DNA from: Thermoplasmata archaeon
Lineage (GTDB): Archaea; Thermoplasmatota; Thermoplasmata; Thermoplasmatales; Thermoplasmataceae
Assembly: GCA_021850545.1 (NCBI GenBank)
Contig: JAJZLU010000003.1
Span: forward strand, 1 to 39,950
DNA length: 39,950 nucleotides
Direction of reading: 5' to 3'
The notes beneath the pieces are model-generated. The model saw only the letters and a list, made by a program, of their open reading frames with translations. It had not been told where the DNA came from and did not search any database. Below, in pieces: positions 1-7,811 of this stretch (its first letter is position 1; each line of letters starts with the position of its first letter). Position numbers and translations under genes: made by a program.

Positions 1-215
1 ACCTCTGGTTTACCGGTTGTCTGGTAAGGCATTTGCCGGGTAGCCACGTCATACGCGAATAAAAGCTGAAAGCATCTAAGCTTGAAGTCGCCCCTGAAAA
101 TAGACATCGTTATTAGGTCTCTCCTAAAAGAGGAGATTGATAGAACTGGGATGTAAGTGCCGAGCTTCGGCGAGGTATTAAGTCCACAGTCACTAACAGA
201 CCGAATTCACAATCC
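1..215 (+). rRNA. 23S ribosomal RNA, 3' end (partial)
   Basis: The sequence matches the last stretch of domain VI of large-subunit rRNA. Landmarks are GGTAGCCACGTCATACGCG, then GCTGAAAGCATCTAAGC at about 72-88 (nearly identical in bacteria and archaea), then GATTGATAGAACTGGG at about 135-150 and the closing segment near 175-215. The 5' part lies outside the window. The exact 3' end is uncertain by roughly 10 bases because the pairing 5' end is not visible. No 5S rRNA or tRNA follows, which suits the unlinked rRNA genes of Thermoplasmatales. Confidence 0.95.
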
Positions 216-261
216 ATGCTAAGGTAAACGAATCTGGCAAATCTAATTCTTCAAATGTGCG

Positions 262-275
262 TTTTTTAATTTTTT
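262..275 (+). terminator. Oligo-T terminator after 23S rRNA
   Basis: Two runs of six T separated by AA lie about 50 bases past the rRNA end. Oligo-T tracts are the usual intrinsic termination signal in archaea. The 208-base gap from 215 to 422 otherwise holds only an AT-rich stretch and a TATA-like TTTTATAT at about 364-371. Confidence 0.6.
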
Positions 276-422
276 CAATTATGAAGGCTAAATGCTTTTA
301 ATTTAGATTTCTTAGTTTTGATAATTGTGAACATCTTTGTACGCTTTTAACAGCGGCATTGCCTTTTATATCTGTACCAAACGAAAAGGTAAAATCATTT
401 ACATGCTTATTTTCAACCTGTA

Positions 423-683
423 ATGAAGGTCAAGTTCAGGAAAGATGGTGTTTTTGGGAAAACATACTCAGTGGTCAAGCCATGTTGTGATTTCACTGAG
501 TATTTCACGACTGTACACTGGAAGGAAGATCTGGGTTTCTACATTAAAGTTCCTTATTCAATCGTTCGGTGCAACTATTGCGGTGTCTGCGGGGAAAAAA
601 CCGAGGTGGTGGAGGACGCACCCCAGGAGGCCTATGAAAACAATAAAAACGCCCAGCCTGAATCTCCGCAATGGAACGTTTAG
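423..683 (+). CDS. Small Cys-rich protein, putative zinc-binding
   Basis: This 86-residue protein is not recognised. It has CC at residues 21-22 and a C-x2-C-x2-C cluster at 50, 53 and 56 (CNYCGVC), a pattern that often binds zinc or iron. The tail from residue 62 is acidic and polar and looks disordered. The ATG at 423 lies about 55 bases after a TATA-like box, and the codon choice (AGG for Arg, GGA/GGG mixed with GCA) resembles that of neighbouring genes, so I consider it real. It stands alone on the plus strand between the 23S gene and a minus-strand cluster. A metal-binding role is inference from the cysteines only. Confidence 0.55.
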   Translation: MKVKFRKDGVFGKTYSVVKPCCDFTEYFTTVHWKEDLGFYIKVPYSIVRCNYCGVCGEKTEVVEDAPQEAYENNKNAQPESPQWNV

Positions 684-712
684 TAACCAGGCTTAATTTG
701 ATATGGCTTAAC

Positions 713-1327
713 TCAGTCTGAAATTGCTGCCTCACTCTTCCCGGTCTTGTGGACATTAAAGCTGAATGAGGCCATTGTGCCGCTTTTTTGCCCAATTCTC
801 CTTATCCTGTTGAGGACTCTCCCCGGCCGGAATAAGGGAAGTCTGCACCTAAACTCAATTGCAGGTTTCCCATTAAGGGAGGTGTATACTGTCAGGACTC
901 CATAGGGTACATTCCTGGTTAACTCAGGGAAGAAGCCGCCGCCGCTCATGGCCCTTATTCTGGCAGTGGCCACTGGATTCAGCTGCTGGTGCCTGAAACT
1001 TGGGCCGGAAGTAAATGTTGCAATGAATACACTAAGATTAACTCCTGCGACCATGCTCCATTGGATTTTTCCCTTATAGCCAATTATGAAGCCTGTGTGG
1101 TCAACCTTTATAAATTCAATGGGAACGTCCTGGTCACTCGAGATTCTGGCAAAGAAAAGCAGGACTCCCATAAGCGAAGTGGCCCACAGCGTAAACGCAA
1201 ACAGCATGGGAAAGAATGCAATGTAAAACGACCCAATCAGCGTCAGAATAAGCAGTGACGCAAGAATTAGCATGAGGATGAATCCCCCGCTTGTGTTCTT
1301 AAAATGCCTTATCTTCATGCTGTTCAT
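713..1327 (-). CDS. Two-helix membrane protein, paralogue B beside the sedolisin gene
   Basis: The 204-residue protein has two hydrophobic segments at about residues 14-35 and 38-60, then a mainly beta cytoplasmic or external domain of about 140 residues. It is a clear paralogue of the 201-residue protein encoded at 3639-4244. Both share a TR-x3-YG-[VI]-[LI]-TVY segment, the motif FRP followed by R and I, and the spacing between them (here TRNVPYGVLTVY and LPLFRPGRVLNRIRRIG). Short two-helix hairpins followed by a beta domain are typical of PH-like (bPH) membrane proteins, but I cannot confirm that fold. It is the last of three minus-strand genes, 175 bases downstream of the protease. Function is unknown. 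The overlapping plus-strand frame at 989-1258 is a shadow. Confidence 0.75.
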   Translation of the reverse strand: MNSMKIRHFKNTSGGFILMLILASLLILTLIGSFYIAFFPMLFAFTLWATSLMGVLLFFARISSDQDVPIEFIKVDHTGFIIGYKGKIQWSMVAGVNLSVFIATFTSGPSFRHQQLNPVATARIRAMSGGGFFPELTRNVPYGVLTVYTSLNGKPAIEFRCRLPLFRPGRVLNRIRRIGQKSGTMASFSFNVHKTGKSEAAISD

Positions 1328-1502
1328 GGCTAATCCAAATCAAACAAGATATAATTGTCCATTTCAGCTCAGCAAATCTTTGACGAAAGATGTTTCGCCA
1401 AAAAGTGAGGAGGCAAGGTAAACAAATGCATGTGTTACATTAAGTAAACAAATCTGGTTAATTTGATCGTCAGCCTGGGTTAATAGCCCACAATCACGTT
1501 TT

Positions 1503-3554
1503 CTACTTTTTCCTATACCTGAACCAGGCTATTGCTAAGGATGAGGCAGTTACAACTCCTGCAGAAATAGGTAAAATCCTGTATAGAAGCATATTTTCAA
1601 ACGTTCCTCCATCAGTAGCGTTTGGCGTAAAATATGTGTACGAATAATTTCCGGAAATGTCGTAGGCAAGGTTCCCAGCGTTGATCTGGCCCAAACCTGT
1701 TAGAAGATCATATCCCTTTGTGGCAACATACGCAGCGTTGCTTCCCCTGACCACACCGGAGAACGGGTCCCTGAAGCCAGGGAAATGGCTTTGTCCCACA
1801 TTCCTGTATGAATACTGTATGTTGGAAAGGTTGTACAGCAACGGGTTAAGGAACCCCAATCTGCTCATGTTACCCTGGGCGAAATGGGCATCAAGACATG
1901 CGATGATGCCTGAGACCACTGGAGCTGCGATGCTGGTTCCCCAGGCGTAGTAGATATATGGTGAATCATAATAGGTGTAATTCCCAAGTGTAATGAAAAC
2001 CAGGACATTGTTCGCAATTGCTGATACGTCAGGAACCCCCCTTCCCTTCCCATGAAGAACACTGTTTGCAATAGAGTTCAGCTGCCATGAAGGCTCAGGG
2101 TAGAACTGGCTGATGCCACCCTCTGTCCCTACGGGAGTGGGGTTGTTTTCCGTATCAGAAACAAGATACCATGCCTGGGAATCCTGTATGGAAAGGAATC
2201 CTGAGCTCCCTGCATTAGAGTTCAAGGTGATGTTTGCACCTCCAACGGACAGTACACCGCTACTGTTCCCTGCGTCAGTTCCAGGGGATGTTGCCCCGGT
2301 CCCAACAAACTTTTCACTGGTAGGGTTGTTGCCGGAATCTCCGCTGCAGGCCACGACTGTTATGCCTCTTGCGGCTGCCTCCTCCATGTATTGGTTCCAG
2401 AGAGTATGCTCCATGTCTGCAGCATACCAGGAATTGGAGACAACAGATACATTATTCAGCGGTGAACTGGAATTTCCGGGGTTGAGGATATATGCTATGG
2501 CAGAATCAAGCTGAGTAAAAGTGCTTCCAAGTGTGTATACGTCATAAATGGATGCCCCTGGCGCAAGGCTCCCCAACATTTCAAGATCAAGCGTGTTTTC
2601 AAGTGTAATATCTGCAGAATCGTTCCTGGCGTTTGTCCCGGGAGGGTTCGCACCCTGGAGGGGCACTCCATGGACTCTTGGCTTCTTCTCCCATGGAGGG
2701 AGCGTCTCATTGAAATATGTGTTTACGTCCGCCGGGTTGTAAGGTGCATAGTTCACATTTGTCCAGAATATGTCCGCAATCACAGTGCTGCTGAGGTTGG
2801 TTTCATTGATGATCCCTGTGGCATTATACGCCTTCTGAAGGTCGGATCCCCATATGTACTGTGTGGAACCGTCAAGTCCGCTCCCAATCGGGCGGGGGTA
2901 CCCGTTGGAAAAGGAAAAAGAGCCTAGGTCTGCCGTTGAGTGAGTGCCCCCTCCAGCGAGGAAACGGGCACTGCTGTAATTCGCAAGGCCCGATACATAG
3001 CTGATGTCCTTTGCAAGCCACAATGGGAGCGAAGGTTTCTCAAACTGGTAATACTGGTGGCCACCTATTGTATACAGGTTTATCCCAGAATTGAACGCCT
3101 TCGAAATCTGGCCCGAGCTGCCTATGAGGCGGATGGATAGCCTGTCAGAATAGGTTTTCAGGTGTATTCCAGGAAAGGCATTGAAATAGGCAATTACGCG
3201 GTCATATTCTTCCAGGGCGGGCGAGAATTCTGACGTAAATTCTTCCTTTGTCAGGTATTTGTGGTATAGTTGGCTATGGGGATCCTGAATGCCATGAAGC
3301 AGTGCGTCAAGTTTACTTTGGCTATTCAGATTGAGGCCCACCATGACAGTGATGTTGCCCACATTTCCATGATCGTGTGCCTTTGCAATGCCATGCAGAG
3401 GCAGCTGCCCATACTGCATCAAGTTTAATGGTTCAAAGGAGCTACTCCCGGAAGCAACATTGCTGGAAGTGTAATGGCCCATAGCAGCAGCGGCTGGGAG
3501 GCAGATCAGAAACGCCAGGATTAATGCCGGTGCGCAACTTTTATAAAAATGCAA
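1503..3554 (-). CDS. Sedolisin/kumamolisin-type acid serine protease (peptidase S53), membrane-anchored
   Basis: A secreted endopeptidase of the sedolisin family, which cleaves proteins at low pH. Residues 1-24 form a signal peptide. Residues about 55-190 are the pro-kumamolisin activation domain. The catalytic domain spans about 230-635 and keeps all key residues: E319 and D323 (E-x3-D ahead of GSLAPGA), oxyanion D406 in CSGDSG, and the nucleophile S541 in WGTSIAAP. A calcium-loop-like segment (YDLLTGLGQINAG) follows near 615-627. A hydrophobic helix at about 654-676 followed by RYRKK should tether the protease to the outside of the cell membrane. The start is a TTG at 3554, because the frame is closed by a stop 18 bases upstream and no ATG precedes the signal peptide. 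It lies between two paralogous membrane proteins. Its likely role is digestion of environmental protein. Confidence 0.93.
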   Translation of the reverse strand: MHFYKSCAPALILAFLICLPAAAAMGHYTSSNVASGSSSFEPLNLMQYGQLPLHGIAKAHDHGNVGNITVMVGLNLNSQSKLDALLHGIQDPHSQLYHKYLTKEEFTSEFSPALEEYDRVIAYFNAFPGIHLKTYSDRLSIRLIGSSGQISKAFNSGINLYTIGGHQYYQFEKPSLPLWLAKDISYVSGLANYSSARFLAGGGTHSTADLGSFSFSNGYPRPIGSGLDGSTQYIWGSDLQKAYNATGIINETNLSSTVIADIFWTNVNYAPYNPADVNTYFNETLPPWEKKPRVHGVPLQGANPPGTNARNDSADITLENTLDLEMLGSLAPGASIYDVYTLGSTFTQLDSAIAYILNPGNSSSPLNNVSVVSNSWYAADMEHTLWNQYMEEAAARGITVVACSGDSGNNPTSEKFVGTGATSPGTDAGNSSGVLSVGGANITLNSNAGSSGFLSIQDSQAWYLVSDTENNPTPVGTEGGISQFYPEPSWQLNSIANSVLHGKGRGVPDVSAIANNVLVFITLGNYTYYDSPYIYYAWGTSIAAPVVSGIIACLDAHFAQGNMSRLGFLNPLLYNLSNIQYSYRNVGQSHFPGFRDPFSGVVRGSNAAYVATKGYDLLTGLGQINAGNLAYDISGNYSYTYFTPNATDGGTFENMLLYRILPISAGVVTASSLAIAWFRYRKK

Positions 3555-3638
3555 TAGAATAAAAATGCCTTAAACTTAATAAGATTTTCATAAAGGTTGT
3601 AGGATGGGACCACTTACACAGACCGGCATGATCAAAGT

Positions 3639-4244
3639 TCATGCAGGGGCATTATGGCTGCCGCCATTTTTCCGGTTTATGTGGCAATTGAAGGCCGCCG
3701 GTGATCCGCTTCTAGTGCCTATCCTCTTCATTCTTGTAATGATCCTTTCAGGCCGGAAAACCGGTATCCTGCACTTGAACTGAAATGCCGGCTTGTCGCT
3801 GTAGGCTTTATACACCGTAATGATACCATAATTTATGGTCCTTGTGAGTTCTGGCACATAACCTGCCCCGCTGGTTGGGCGCATCTCTGCGGCCACCCTA
3901 GGATCCAGATCAATTGTCTTGTACCTTGCCCCTGTAGTGATCCTGGCCCTGACAACATTCAGGCTAACGCTTGTAACATGGTCCCATCTCACCTTTTCAT
4001 AATGGTTTATGACAAAGCCCTGATTATTTACAGAAACCGACTTGATTGCCGAGTCATACCGCCTCGGGGGTCCATAAAAAGCCATGAACAGTGCCATGAC
4101 TACTGTGAATTCCATGAAAAGCGCGAAAACAATTGGGAACCATGCGACATAAAAAGTGCCAAGCAGGCTTACCATGTCTAGGAAAATGAGAGAATAAAGG
4201 AAGCGCAATGCCCATCCTGAACTGACATATGGCCGTATCTTCAT
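3639..4244 (-). CDS. Two-helix membrane protein, paralogue A beside the sedolisin gene
   Basis: The 201-residue protein has two hydrophobic segments at about residues 10-32 and 34-56, then a soluble domain rich in beta strands. It resembles the 204-residue protein at 713-1327 over its whole length: matching blocks include TRTINYGIITVY, the FRPERI segment and a closing KRIG plus small residues. The ATG at 4244 is the first in frame. It is the first of three same-strand genes (this gene, the protease, the paralogue). The 84-base gap to the protease gene leaves room for a separate promoter. Function is unknown; a regulatory, anchoring or maturation role towards the protease is only suggested by position. 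Confidence 0.75.
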   Translation of the reverse strand: MKIRPYVSSGWALRFLYSLIFLDMVSLLGTFYVAWFPIVFALFMEFTVVMALFMAFYGPPRRYDSAIKSVSVNNQGFVINHYEKVRWDHVTSVSLNVVRARITTGARYKTIDLDPRVAAEMRPTSGAGYVPELTRTINYGIITVYKAYSDKPAFQFKCRIPVFRPERIITRMKRIGTRSGSPAAFNCHINRKNGGSHNAPA

Positions 4245-4419
4245 GGGTATAAGGATAGATAGGTTTCACTTGGCATATATACTCTATCACATGTGAAAGA
4301 TCTGCCCTGCAGTTTTGCACCACAATGAACCACTGCCCTAAGGAACTGGCTCTTTGTGATTGAGGGGGAGAATTATGCGGGTTGCAGCCTAAAAAATGGT
4401 ATAATAAGTGGCTGACCAC

Positions 4420-5262
4420 TTACTTTTTCTTCTTACCAATGGCTTCAATCAATTTTTCGGTTATTCCGTCAAAGGCCTTGGCAACAATTTCGTTGGATGA
4501 AGCGGATGGGATTCCATCGTCAGAATTGGCCACGACCTCAGGTATGAGCGGGATCCTTCCAAGGAATGGCACGCCATATTTCTTGGCCGCTTCCTCGCCA
4601 CCGCCTCTTTTGAATATGTCCACGGTCTCGCCGCAGTGCGGACATACAAATCCGCTCATGTTTTCAACTATGCCAAGAACTGGGATTTCCATCTGTTTTG
4701 CAAAGTTGATGGCTTTCTTTGCGTCAAGAAGGGCAACATCCTGGGGCGTAACGACAATGATTACCCCTTCGACCTCAGGAACCAGCTGGGCCACTGTAAG
4801 CCCCTCGTCTCCTGTACCAGGGGGCATGTCGAGAATTATGAAATCCCTTTCTCCCCATGCTACTTCCTCAAGGAACTGCTGGATAGCCTTGTGCCTCAGG
4901 GCACCTCTCCAGATAACCGCAGTGTCTTCCGTCGGGAGCAGGAAGGCCATAGATATGACATCTACACCGTACTTTGAGCTCACCGGGATGATCTGGTTGT
5001 CCTTTGCTGTGATCTCTGCATCAGACACCCCAAGCATCTTGGGGTCATCAGGGCCGTTGATATCGGCATCAATGAGGCCTACCTTGTATTTCTTTGCAAG
5101 TGTTACTGAAAGGTTAACGGAAACAGTTGATTTGCCAACGCCTCCCTTTCCGCTCATGACCATTATGGTATGCTTTACGCCCTTGTATTTGGTGGATTTT
5201 GGCGGTGGGCCGATAATGGGCTGAGGTGGTGGCTTGTTCACCTTTATGGTTCCAGATGGCAT
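4420..5262 (-). CDS. apbC: Mrp/ApbC/Nbp35-family iron-sulfur cluster carrier ATPase
   Basis: This is a soluble ATPase that holds and transfers Fe-S clusters to target proteins. The deviant Walker A motif GKGGVGKS is at residues 38-45. DADINGPD at about 65-72 is the Mrp switch region, and the Walker B-like LDMPPGTGDE is at about 144-153. A C-x2-C pair at 207-210 (CPHC) is the cluster-binding motif used in the dimer. The length of 280 residues is normal for the family. The N-terminal 30 residues are rich in proline and lysine and probably flexible. The ATG at 5262 begins the gene. It stands alone; its neighbours say little. An open frame of equal length on the other strand (4382-5224) is a shadow. 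Confidence 0.95.
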   Translation of the reverse strand: MPSGTIKVNKPPPQPIIGPPPKSTKYKGVKHTIMVMSGKGGVGKSTVSVNLSVTLAKKYKVGLIDADINGPDDPKMLGVSDAEITAKDNQIIPVSSKYGVDVISMAFLLPTEDTAVIWRGALRHKAIQQFLEEVAWGERDFIILDMPPGTGDEGLTVAQLVPEVEGVIIVVTPQDVALLDAKKAINFAKQMEIPVLGIVENMSGFVCPHCGETVDIFKRGGGEEAAKKYGVPFLGRIPLIPEVVANSDDGIPSASSNEIVAKAFDGITEKLIEAIGKKKK

Positions 5263-5702
5263 GGTTCCACATCACACTTCAATATTTGAGTTTGGCGAAA
5301 TTTTCCGCTTTTTTTCCACTGCCTATTGGGAAACCCTATTGGGACCTCACCATGGCTTGGATTTTCTGTGCATTCTGCTGCAATATTTCTCACTGACGCC
5401 TGCGAAGTAAACATATCTAGAAACATGAAGATACAATGGTGGCTCATTTTTATTTTTACCATATCAAATAATTTTATTCTCAACCATATTTTTTGTTATC
5501 GGCTGCATTTTTGCAGGCACCCCACGGGGCTTTAAATCAAAGATGGGTATAGTATCGGTAAGAGCATATATATTATGACAACCTGGATTGGATATGAAAC
5601 TTCAGTTCTTGCTTTGCTTGGCACAGCGGACTTTTGGGCCAAAAAGCCAATGCAATTACCGCACTGAATAATGTTTATCTCCATTGCTTCTTTCATCTAT
5701 CG
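5263..5702. other. Intergenic region, no gene found (440 bases)
   Basis: This gap separates the divergent Mrp and HIT genes and should hold both promoters. It is AT-rich in the middle (about 5445-5490). I see no tRNA or convincing RNA gene. A 30-codon frame at 5575-5667 (starting MTTWIGYE) follows directly on a TATA-like CATATATATT, which leaves no space for a transcription start, so I do not call it. Confidence 0.5.
5668..5679 (+). promoter_or_regulatory. TATA-like box of the HIT gene
   Basis: ATAATGTTTATC lies 24-35 bases before the ATG at 5703. That spacing puts the transcription start at or next to the ATG, which implies a leaderless mRNA and rules out the longer frame opening at 5634. 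Confidence 0.5.
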
Positions 5703-6146
5703 ATGTACTCGGAGCAATGCGTGTTCTGCAGGGACGTGATCAGGGATCACAAGGCCTCAATAGTTTACGAAAACAACAACGTCATGGCATTCATGGACAT
5801 TGCTCCGGTAGAGGCAGGCCATATCCTGGTTGTGCCAAAGGAGCATTATGTGAACATACTGGACATTGACGAGTGGTCATACCTCGAGGTGCACAGGATT
5901 GCCAAGATGCTTTCCCCGGCAATAATAAGGGCTGTTGATGCTGAGGCAGTAAACATTGGCCAGAACAACGGTGCATGTGCAAACCAGCGTGTCTTCCACT
6001 ACCACCTCCACATAATACCAAGAGTCTGCGACAGGCGCCTGGAATGGAGCAGGAGAACGGTTAAGGGGGACGAGCTTGAGGAGGTTGCAGTCAGGATCAG
6101 GGCAGAGATCAGCAACCACGATGGCCGAATGCCAGTTCTGAAGTAA
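5703..6146 (+). CDS. HIT-family nucleotide hydrolase
   Basis: Histidine-triad proteins hydrolyse or transfer nucleotidyl groups, for example AMP from adenosine phosphoramidates or aminoacyl-adenylates. The catalytic triad H-x-H-x-H is clear at residues 99, 101 and 103 (HYHLH), followed by IIPR. Upstream are a C-x2-C pair at residues 6 and 9 (CVFC), seen in many prokaryotic HIT proteins and likely to bind zinc, and the segment AGHILVVPKEHY at about 38-49. The length of 147 residues is typical. I chose the ATG at 5703, not 5634, because MYSEQCVFC is the normal N-terminus and a TATA-like box lies about 25-35 bases before it. It stands alone. The exact substrate cannot be read from sequence. Confidence 0.93.
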   Translation: MYSEQCVFCRDVIRDHKASIVYENNNVMAFMDIAPVEAGHILVVPKEHYVNILDIDEWSYLEVHRIAKMLSPAIIRAVDAEAVNIGQNNGACANQRVFHYHLHIIPRVCDRRLEWSRRTVKGDELEEVAVRIRAEISNHDGRMPVLK

Positions 6147-6251
6147 ACTGGAAACAAGGCAATTTACGCAAAGGGTACAGTTATAACTGTAAAATTGGAA
6201 GGTTAGGGTTGGTATTCGTGTGCTAAGTGAAGGCACAACTCTTGATTATTG

Positions 6252-7811
6252 TTATTCTGGCGTTCCATAGCCACCACCACCCGGCGTTTCGATGATCACC
6301 TCATCACCCGCTTCAATATCTGTTGTGAATTTTCCCGGCATCACTTCTCTTTTTCCCTTCCTGATGATTGTAACCTTCGACGTTGCTCCGGGATACCCTC
6401 CCTCCAGCCCCCAAGGGGGAACCATGAACCTTTCGCCAATCACTGAGATGGTGGAAGGAACAGTCACCCTGAATGCCCTGACAATTCCGTCTCCGCCCCT
6501 ATATTTCCCATTTCCGCCGCTGGCTTCCCTTATCCTGTTGGCGGTGAATATGAGAGGGTATTCCATTTCTGCAACCTCAACCGGGGTGTTGAGGGTATTC
6601 GTCATGTTTGAGTGCACTCCTGAGATCCCGTCCCCGTCGGGGCGGGCTCCGTTACCTCCTCCAATTGTCTCGTAATAGGCCCAGTAGGAGCCGTCCTCAC
6701 GCACTCCACCCATCATGACATTCATCATTGTGCCTGATGCAGCGGCAGGGACTGATCCTTTCATGGCCTTCCCCAGTGCGAGGAGCACAAGGTCAGCAAC
6801 ACGCTGAGTTGTTTCCACATTCCCTGCGGATACAGGGTAAGGTTTGCCAGGGTTGAGAAGAATCCCCTCAGGCATCCTTAATTCAATTGTCCTGTAGAAA
6901 CCATCATTTGTAGGGATATCTAATTTCATCACGCTCCTTACGGCGAAAGCAGTCGCAGAAAAGGTTACGCCGGGAACTGCATTTACTGGTGCCCTGACCT
7001 GGCTGCTTGTTCCGGAAAAATCAGCAATGATCCTGTCATTCTCCACGGAGAGCTTCAGCCTTATTGGAATCTTCTCCCCTTTTACCTCGAGAAAATCCTC
7101 TGCATCGTATTCTCCATGCTTCCATTTCTTTATTTCAGAGAGAGCCAGTTCCCTGGAATGTTCCAGGGCCATTTCCCAGCTTTCATGTACCTCCTCTGGC
7201 CCAAACCTGTCACAAAGCGCAATAATCCGGGCAATGCCCATCCTGTTCGCAGCCAGTTGGGCATTGATATCACCTTCAGTTGTTTTAGGATCCTTGAAGT
7301 TCTCCATTATGATGGAGAAAATTTCATTGTCCACCGACCCATTTTTCATGATCTTTACAGGAGGGATTATGAACCCCTCGTCGTGGAGCTTCCTTGCCTC
7401 GGGATTCAGGCTCCCTGGAACAGGCCCTCCAACATCCACATTGTGTGCTTTGTTGATTACATAGGCAAATAGTTGCCCTCCATAATAGACAGGGGCGATC
7501 ACCGTTACATCGTTAAGGTGGGTGCCGGATATGTAAGGGTCATTAAGGATTACCATGTCTCCTTCACCGAGGGAAAGCCCTCTGGTTTTCATCCAGCGCA
7601 TTATGTTGTCTGCGCAGATCTTGAATGAGCCAAGGTGCACAGGGATATGCTCTGCCTGCGCCACTATCCTCCCCTCAGGGTCCAGCACTGCACAGCTGTG
7701 GTCCATCCTCTCCCTTATGTTTGGGGAGATTGCAGATCTCTTCAGTGCAACTCCCATTTCCTCTGCAACGAATTCAGTTGCCTTGCCGACCAGTTCCCAC
7801 TTAAGCTGCAT
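6252..7811 (-). CDS. hyuB: HyuB: N-methylhydantoinase/5-oxoprolinase subunit B
   Basis: This is the B subunit of an ATP-dependent cyclic amide hydrolase (hydantoinase B/5-oxoprolinase family). It opens 5-oxoproline, N-methylhydantoin or a related ring, working with HyuA. The 519 residues match the family length. Recognisable blocks are the N-terminal region with SPNIRERMDHSCAVLD, NDPYISGTHLND in the first half, and the glycine-rich end ETPGGGGYGTP that closes nearly all members. It starts directly after the hyuA stop codon (TAA then ATG), with a strong ribosome site 8 bases before the ATG, so the two genes form a translationally linked operon. Which ring compound is the substrate cannot be decided here; acetone carboxylase subunits belong to the same superfamily. 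Confidence 0.93.
   Translation of the reverse strand: MQLKWELVGKATEFVAEEMGVALKRSAISPNIRERMDHSCAVLDPEGRIVAQAEHIPVHLGSFKICADNIMRWMKTRGLSLGEGDMVILNDPYISGTHLNDVTVIAPVYYGGQLFAYVINKAHNVDVGGPVPGSLNPEARKLHDEGFIIPPVKIMKNGSVDNEIFSIIMENFKDPKTTEGDINAQLAANRMGIARIIALCDRFGPEEVHESWEMALEHSRELALSEIKKWKHGEYDAEDFLEVKGEKIPIRLKLSVENDRIIADFSGTSSQVRAPVNAVPGVTFSATAFAVRSVMKLDIPTNDGFYRTIELRMPEGILLNPGKPYPVSAGNVETTQRVADLVLLALGKAMKGSVPAAASGTMMNVMMGGVREDGSYWAYYETIGGGNGARPDGDGISGVHSNMTNTLNTPVEVAEMEYPLIFTANRIREASGGNGKYRGGDGIVRAFRVTVPSTISVIGERFMVPPWGLEGGYPGATSKVTIIRKGKREVMPGKFTTDIEAGDEVIIETPGGGGYGTPE

Noticed and set aside
2113-2514. 133-codon plus-strand frame inside the sedolisin gene
   Set aside because: Lies antisense to the catalytic domain, with no promoter or motif.
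4382-5224. 280-codon open frame on the plus strand antisense to the Mrp ATPase
   Set aside because: It mirrors a gene with full family motifs and its protein is rich in Ser, Pro and Thr without any recognisable motif. It is a shadow of codon bias.
5575-5667. 30-codon frame MTTWIGYE... that recalls the first helix of small-molecule exporters
   Set aside because: The TATA-like sequence touches its ATG, there is no ribosome site, and it is too short to judge; probably chance.
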